Shown here in pieces: positions 61,171-64,000 of a stretch of 64,000 nucleotides of DNA. The stretch is from UBA7672 sp047601145 (GTDB lineage Bacteria; Pseudomonadota; Alphaproteobacteria; Caulobacterales; Hyphomonadaceae): contig JASGJW010000003.1 in assembly GCA_047601145.1 (NCBI GenBank), forward strand, positions 124,001 through 188,000. Reading direction: 5' to 3'. The notes below the pieces were generated by a model, which was not told the origin of the DNA, did not search any database, and saw only the letters and a program-made list of their open reading frames with translations. Numbering within the stretch: position 1 is the stretch's first letter; each line of letters begins with the position of its first letter. The position numbers were made by a program, and so were the translations under genes.

Positions 61171-62215
61171 TGGGCAACAACAGGCAGGCGTCGCCATACG
61201 AGAAGAAGCGGTAGCGCTCCTTCACGGCGTGTGCGTAGGCGCGTTTCATCACATCAAGACCCATCATTGCGCTCACCAGCATGAAGAGCGTCGATTTGGG
61301 AAGGTGGAAGTTCGTCATCAAGCCGTCAGCGACCCGGAATCGGTAGCCAGGCGTGATGAAGATCGAGGTGGCGGCGCTGTAGGCCGCCAGCGGGCCGGAC
61401 GCAGCGGCGCTTTCCAGTGTGCGCAAGGCCGTGGTGCCAATGGGGATGCAACGGCCGCCTGCCGCACGGGCTGCAAGAATGGCATCGGTGGCGGGCTGGG
61501 AGAGGTCGGCCTGCTCGGCGTGCATGCGGTGTTCGCTGAGATTTTCGGATTTGACCGGAAGAAAGGTGCCGGCGTTGACGTGGAGCGTGACGTTCGTGCG
61601 CTGGATGCCCACAGCTGCGAGTGAGGCGAGGAGTTCCGGTGTGAAGTGAAGGCCGGCGGTCGGCGCCGCGACGGAGCCTGCCTCGCGGGCAAAAAAGGTC
61701 TGGTAGTCACTGGCGTCCTGCGCATCGGGGGCGCGTTTGGACGCAATGTAAGGCGGAATGGGCATATCGCCTGCAGCGTCGATGGCGGCATCAAGCGCGG
61801 CCCCGCTCCGGTTGAAGCCGAGGCGCACTTCGGCTTCCGACTTGGAGATGACGATCGCCATGAGTCCACCGGCGAAGACGACCGTGTCTCCCTCTTTCAA
61901 GCGCTTGCCGGGGCGCGCGAAGGCCGACCATTCGAATGGCGACACGCGGCGGTTGAGGTTCACCTCGATCTCGACATCGCCGCCATCGCCACGCGAGGGC
62001 CGCTTGCCCAGCAGGGCGGCGCGAAGGACGCGGGTGTCGTTGGCTACAATGATGTCACCGGATTTCAGCAGCTGGGGGAGATCGCGGACGGTGCAGTCCT
62101 CAAGCTTCCCGTCGCGTCCGCGAACGACCAGAAGCCGCGCCGAATCGCGGGGAACTGCTGGTCGCAAGGCGATCAGTTCGTCCGGCAGGTGGAAATCGAA
62201 GTCCGATAGCTTCAT
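61163..62215 (-). CDS. queA: S-adenosylmethionine:tRNA ribosyltransferase-isomerase
   Basis: A 350-residue enzyme that converts preQ1-modified tRNA to epoxyqueuosine using the ribosyl group of SAM. Family motifs: DFHLPDELIALRP at the N-terminus, GDIIVANDTRVL, SVAAPTAGLHFTPELL, HRMHAEQ, and the C-terminal TNFHLPKSTLFMLVSAMMG. The ATG at 62215 (MKLSDFDF) is chosen; the open frame continues upstream without similarity. It acts one step after Tgt, whose gene overlaps it downstream. Confidence 0.96.
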   Translation of the reverse strand: MKLSDFDFHLPDELIALRPAVPRDSARLLVVRGRDGKLEDCTVRDLPQLLKSGDIIVANDTRVLRAALLGKRPSRGDGGDVEIEVNLNRRVSPFEWSAFARPGKRLKEGDTVVFAGGLMAIVISKSEAEVRLGFNRSGAALDAAIDAAGDMPIPPYIASKRAPDAQDASDYQTFFAREAGSVAAPTAGLHFTPELLASLAAVGIQRTNVTLHVNAGTFLPVKSENLSEHRMHAEQADLSQPATDAILAARAAGGRCIPIGTTALRTLESAAASGPLAAYSAATSIFITPGYRFRVADGLMTNFHLPKSTLFMLVSAMMGLDVMKRAYAHAVKERYRFFSYGDACLLLPNG

Positions 62216-62305
62216 GCGGCGCCCATACCGGGGAACAGCTTCCGGCGCCAGTCCGCCCTTGCACCGCCCGGATTTCAGGTATGGTGAATGTGGGAGGACG
62301 ACACC

Positions 62306-62800
62306 ATGCTTCGCTTGACCCTGCTGGCTGCCCTGGCCCTTGCGGCCTGTTCGCCCGCTCAGCACCCCGCCGCAACTCCGGCCCCGGAACCCGCGCCCGC
62401 CACGGCGACCCCGGCAGACCTCAAGGCGCTCGAGACTGCGCATGACTGGCAGCATGAGCCGGGCGATAAGTTGAATGCCGACTGGAATGCCGGCGTGAAG
62501 GCAATCCTCGGCAAGCTCTCTCGGCCGGCCGCCATCAAGGCTATCACGATCGCCGGTTTCGAATGCACGTATGGCGAGGCTCACGAGGACTATCCGGACC
62601 CGGCTGCGCAATGCACGCGCAGCTTCGCGACGCGGGCATGCCAGATGGACTGGGAAATCTTCTCTACGGCCGACAAGGGCATGGTCAACGAGGTGGACGG
62701 CTCCTACAGGCGCGACTGCGTCGGCACGGACGATGATTGGCCCGACAAGGTCAACTCGCCGATCGACAGCCAGCTCACGCCGCAGACGCCGCCGACCTAG
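62306..62800 (+). CDS. Hypothetical lipoprotein
   Basis: A 164-residue protein with a lipoprotein signal (MLRLTLLAALALAAC, Cys15) and a Pro/Ala/Thr-rich linker. The mature domain contains four or more cysteines (FECTYGE, AAQCTRS, TRACQMDW, RRDCVG) that could form disulfides, and acidic patches. I recognise no family. GGGAGG lies about eight bases before the ATG at 62306. It is divergent from queA and converges on gatB, 4 bases overlapping. Confidence 0.75.
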   Translation: MLRLTLLAALALAACSPAQHPAATPAPEPAPATATPADLKALETAHDWQHEPGDKLNADWNAGVKAILGKLSRPAAIKAITIAGFECTYGEAHEDYPDPAAQCTRSFATRACQMDWEIFSTADKGMVNEVDGSYRRDCVGTDDDWPDKVNSPIDSQLTPQTPPT

Positions 62801-64000
62801 AGCCCGAGTTTCTTCGTCAGGATCTCGTTGACCGCCGCGGGGTTCGCCTTGCCGCCGCTCGCCTTCATGATCTGACCGACCATCCAGCCGAGCGTCTTCG
62901 GCTTTTCGTGACCAGAAGCGCGCTGGGCCTTGATTTCCTCGACCTGGGTCGGGTTCGCGGCCAGCACCTCGTCGATCACCTTCTCAATAGCGCCGGTGTC
63001 GGTGACCTGCTTGAGGCCCTCGCGTTCGACGATCGCGGCAGCGGCATCACCCGTTGCGATCATCTTGAGGAAGACGTCCTTGGCGATCTTGCCGCTGATC
63101 GTGTTGTTGGCGATCAGGGCGATCAGGCCGCCGAGCTGTTCAGCGCTGACGGGCGATTGCGAAAGCTCGAGGCCTTCCTTGTTGAGATAACCGAACAGCT
63201 CTTGTGTGACCCAGTTGGCGGCGAGGCGTGCGTCCCTGCCCTTGGCCACGGCTTCAAAATAGGCGGACTTCTCCGCGTCACCCGCTAGCACCCCGGCGTC
63301 GTATTCCTTGAGGGCGTACTCCTTCACGAAACGCGCGCGCTTCTGGTCGGGAAGCTCGGGAAGCTTCGCCTTGATGCCGTCGATATACGCGCCGGTCAGT
63401 TCCAGCGGCAGGAGGTCGGGATCGGGGAAGTAGCGGTAATCATGCGCATCCTCCTTCGAGCGCATGGAGCGCGTCTCGTCCTTGTCCGCGTTGTAGAGGC
63501 GCGTCTCCTGGTCGATCTTGCCGCCGGATTCCAAGATCTCGACCTGACGCTGTGCTTCGTATTCTGCGGCCATCTGGATGAAGCGGAACGAGTTGACGTT
63601 CTTGATCTCGCAGCGCGTGCCGAGCTTATCGAACTTGCCGGTGGCCTTGTAGTGGTCGTAACCGCCGGGGCGGCAGACCGACACGTTCACGTCGGCGCGC
63701 AGGTTGCCCTTCTCCATGTCGCCATCGCACGTGCCCAGCGCGATGAGGATGGAGCGCAGTTTCTTGACGTAGGCGGCCGCTTCGGCGGGCGAGCGGATGT
63801 CCGGCTTCGACACGATCTCCATCAGCGCCACGCCCGACCGGTTGAGGTCGACATAGGTGGCGTTGGGGTCGAGATCGTGAATCGACTTGCCGGCATCCTG
63901 TTCGAGATGCAGCCGCTCGATGCCCACCGTGAAGGTGTAGCCGTCTTCCGTCTCTACATCGATCTTGCCCTCGCCCACGATCGGGTGGGCGAACTGGGAT
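62797..64000 (-). CDS. gatB: Asp/Glu-tRNA amidotransferase subunit B, 3' part (5' end outside window)
   Basis: About 400 residues of GatB are present. The frame is open to the window edge (SQFAHPIVGEGKI), so the true start is to the right. Signatures include DLNRSGVALMEIVSKPD, GTCDGDMEKGNLRADVNVSV, KNVNSFRFIQMAAEYEA and DYRYFPDPDLLPL. The C-terminal YqeY/GatB domain ends with GGKANPAAVNEILTKKL. GatCAB transamidates Glu-tRNA(Gln) or Asp-tRNA(Asn); most alphaproteobacteria depend on it for Gln-tRNA. Confidence 0.96.
   Translation of the reverse strand, partial: SQFAHPIVGEGKIDVETEDGYTFTVGIERLHLEQDAGKSIHDLDPNATYVDLNRSGVALMEIVSKPDIRSPAEAAAYVKKLRSILIALGTCDGDMEKGNLRADVNVSVCRPGGYDHYKATGKFDKLGTRCEIKNVNSFRFIQMAAEYEAQRQVEILESGGKIDQETRLYNADKDETRSMRSKEDAHDYRYFPDPDLLPLELTGAYIDGIKAKLPELPDQKRARFVKEYALKEYDAGVLAGDAEKSAYFEAVAKGRDARLAANWVTQELFGYLNKEGLELSQSPVSAEQLGGLIALIANNTISGKIAKDVFLKMIATGDAAAAIVEREGLKQVTDTGAIEKVIDEVLAANPTQVEEIKAQRASGHEKPKTLGWMVGQIMKASGGKANPAAVNEILTKKLGL

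Overview
The window reads as chromosomal DNA of a GC-rich alphaproteobacterium, probably Caulobacterales or Hyphomonadaceae-like. The evidence is a housekeeping block rlpA - dacA-like - tmk - holB - tatD - metallo-hydrolase - mazG, a tgt/queA pair, gatB, a large TonB-dependent receptor, many secreted peptidases, and alphaproteobacterial-style tRNA-Ser(TGA) and tRNA-Lys(TTT). The taxonomic call is an inference from gene content and order; no marker gene was compared.

Layout. (1) 1-2032: two small genes (a lipoprotein and a membrane protein), a long gene-poor stretch with stem-loops, one hypothetical gene, and then only the 3' part of a tRNA-Phe gene. This looks like the far end of an element integrated into a tRNA. 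(2) 2102-4338: small stress and metal genes on the minus strand (hemerythrin-like protein, msrA, a DUF883-like protein, a HupE/UreJ-like protein). (3) 4527-19499: a compact natural-product locus made of an Sfp-type phosphopantetheinyl transferase, a 1948-residue NRPS, a polysaccharide-type flippase on the opposite strand, and a 2111-residue PKS that ends in a thioesterase. (4) 19508-26477: tRNA-Ser, cell-envelope genes and DNA metabolism genes. (5) 26484-28168: a MocA/XdhC pair for molybdenum enzyme maturation. (6) 28418-37693: an acyl-CoA and flavin-dependent catabolic region. (7) 37776-43132: a TonB-dependent receptor and an S9 peptidase, each with a clear terminator. (8) 43154-51320: a dicarboxylate-type symporter, a solitary secF, an ExoD-like protein, an EF-hand protein with a two-component system, and an MFS transporter. 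(9) 51467-59082: a run of exported peptidases (M61, a frameshifted M28, M14, and an S8 autotransporter-like lipoprotein). (10) 59268-64000: tRNA-Lys, a lipoprotein, tgt/queA, another lipoprotein, and the 3' part of gatB running off the window.

The natural-product locus is the most unusual feature. The NRPS has the order formyltransferase - defective condensation-like region - adenylation - carrier. Its single adenylation domain is interrupted twice, first by a luciferase-like flavin monooxygenase and then by a methyltransferase. The substrate-pocket residues I can read resemble the glycine code. The PKS has the order KS-AT-KR-DH-ACP-TE. Read together, the locus could make a small N-formylated, oxidised and methylated aminoacyl unit, extend it once, reduce and dehydrate it, and release it by the thioesterase. 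The phosphopantetheinyl transferase would activate both carrier domains and the flippase could export the product. This product logic is an inference.
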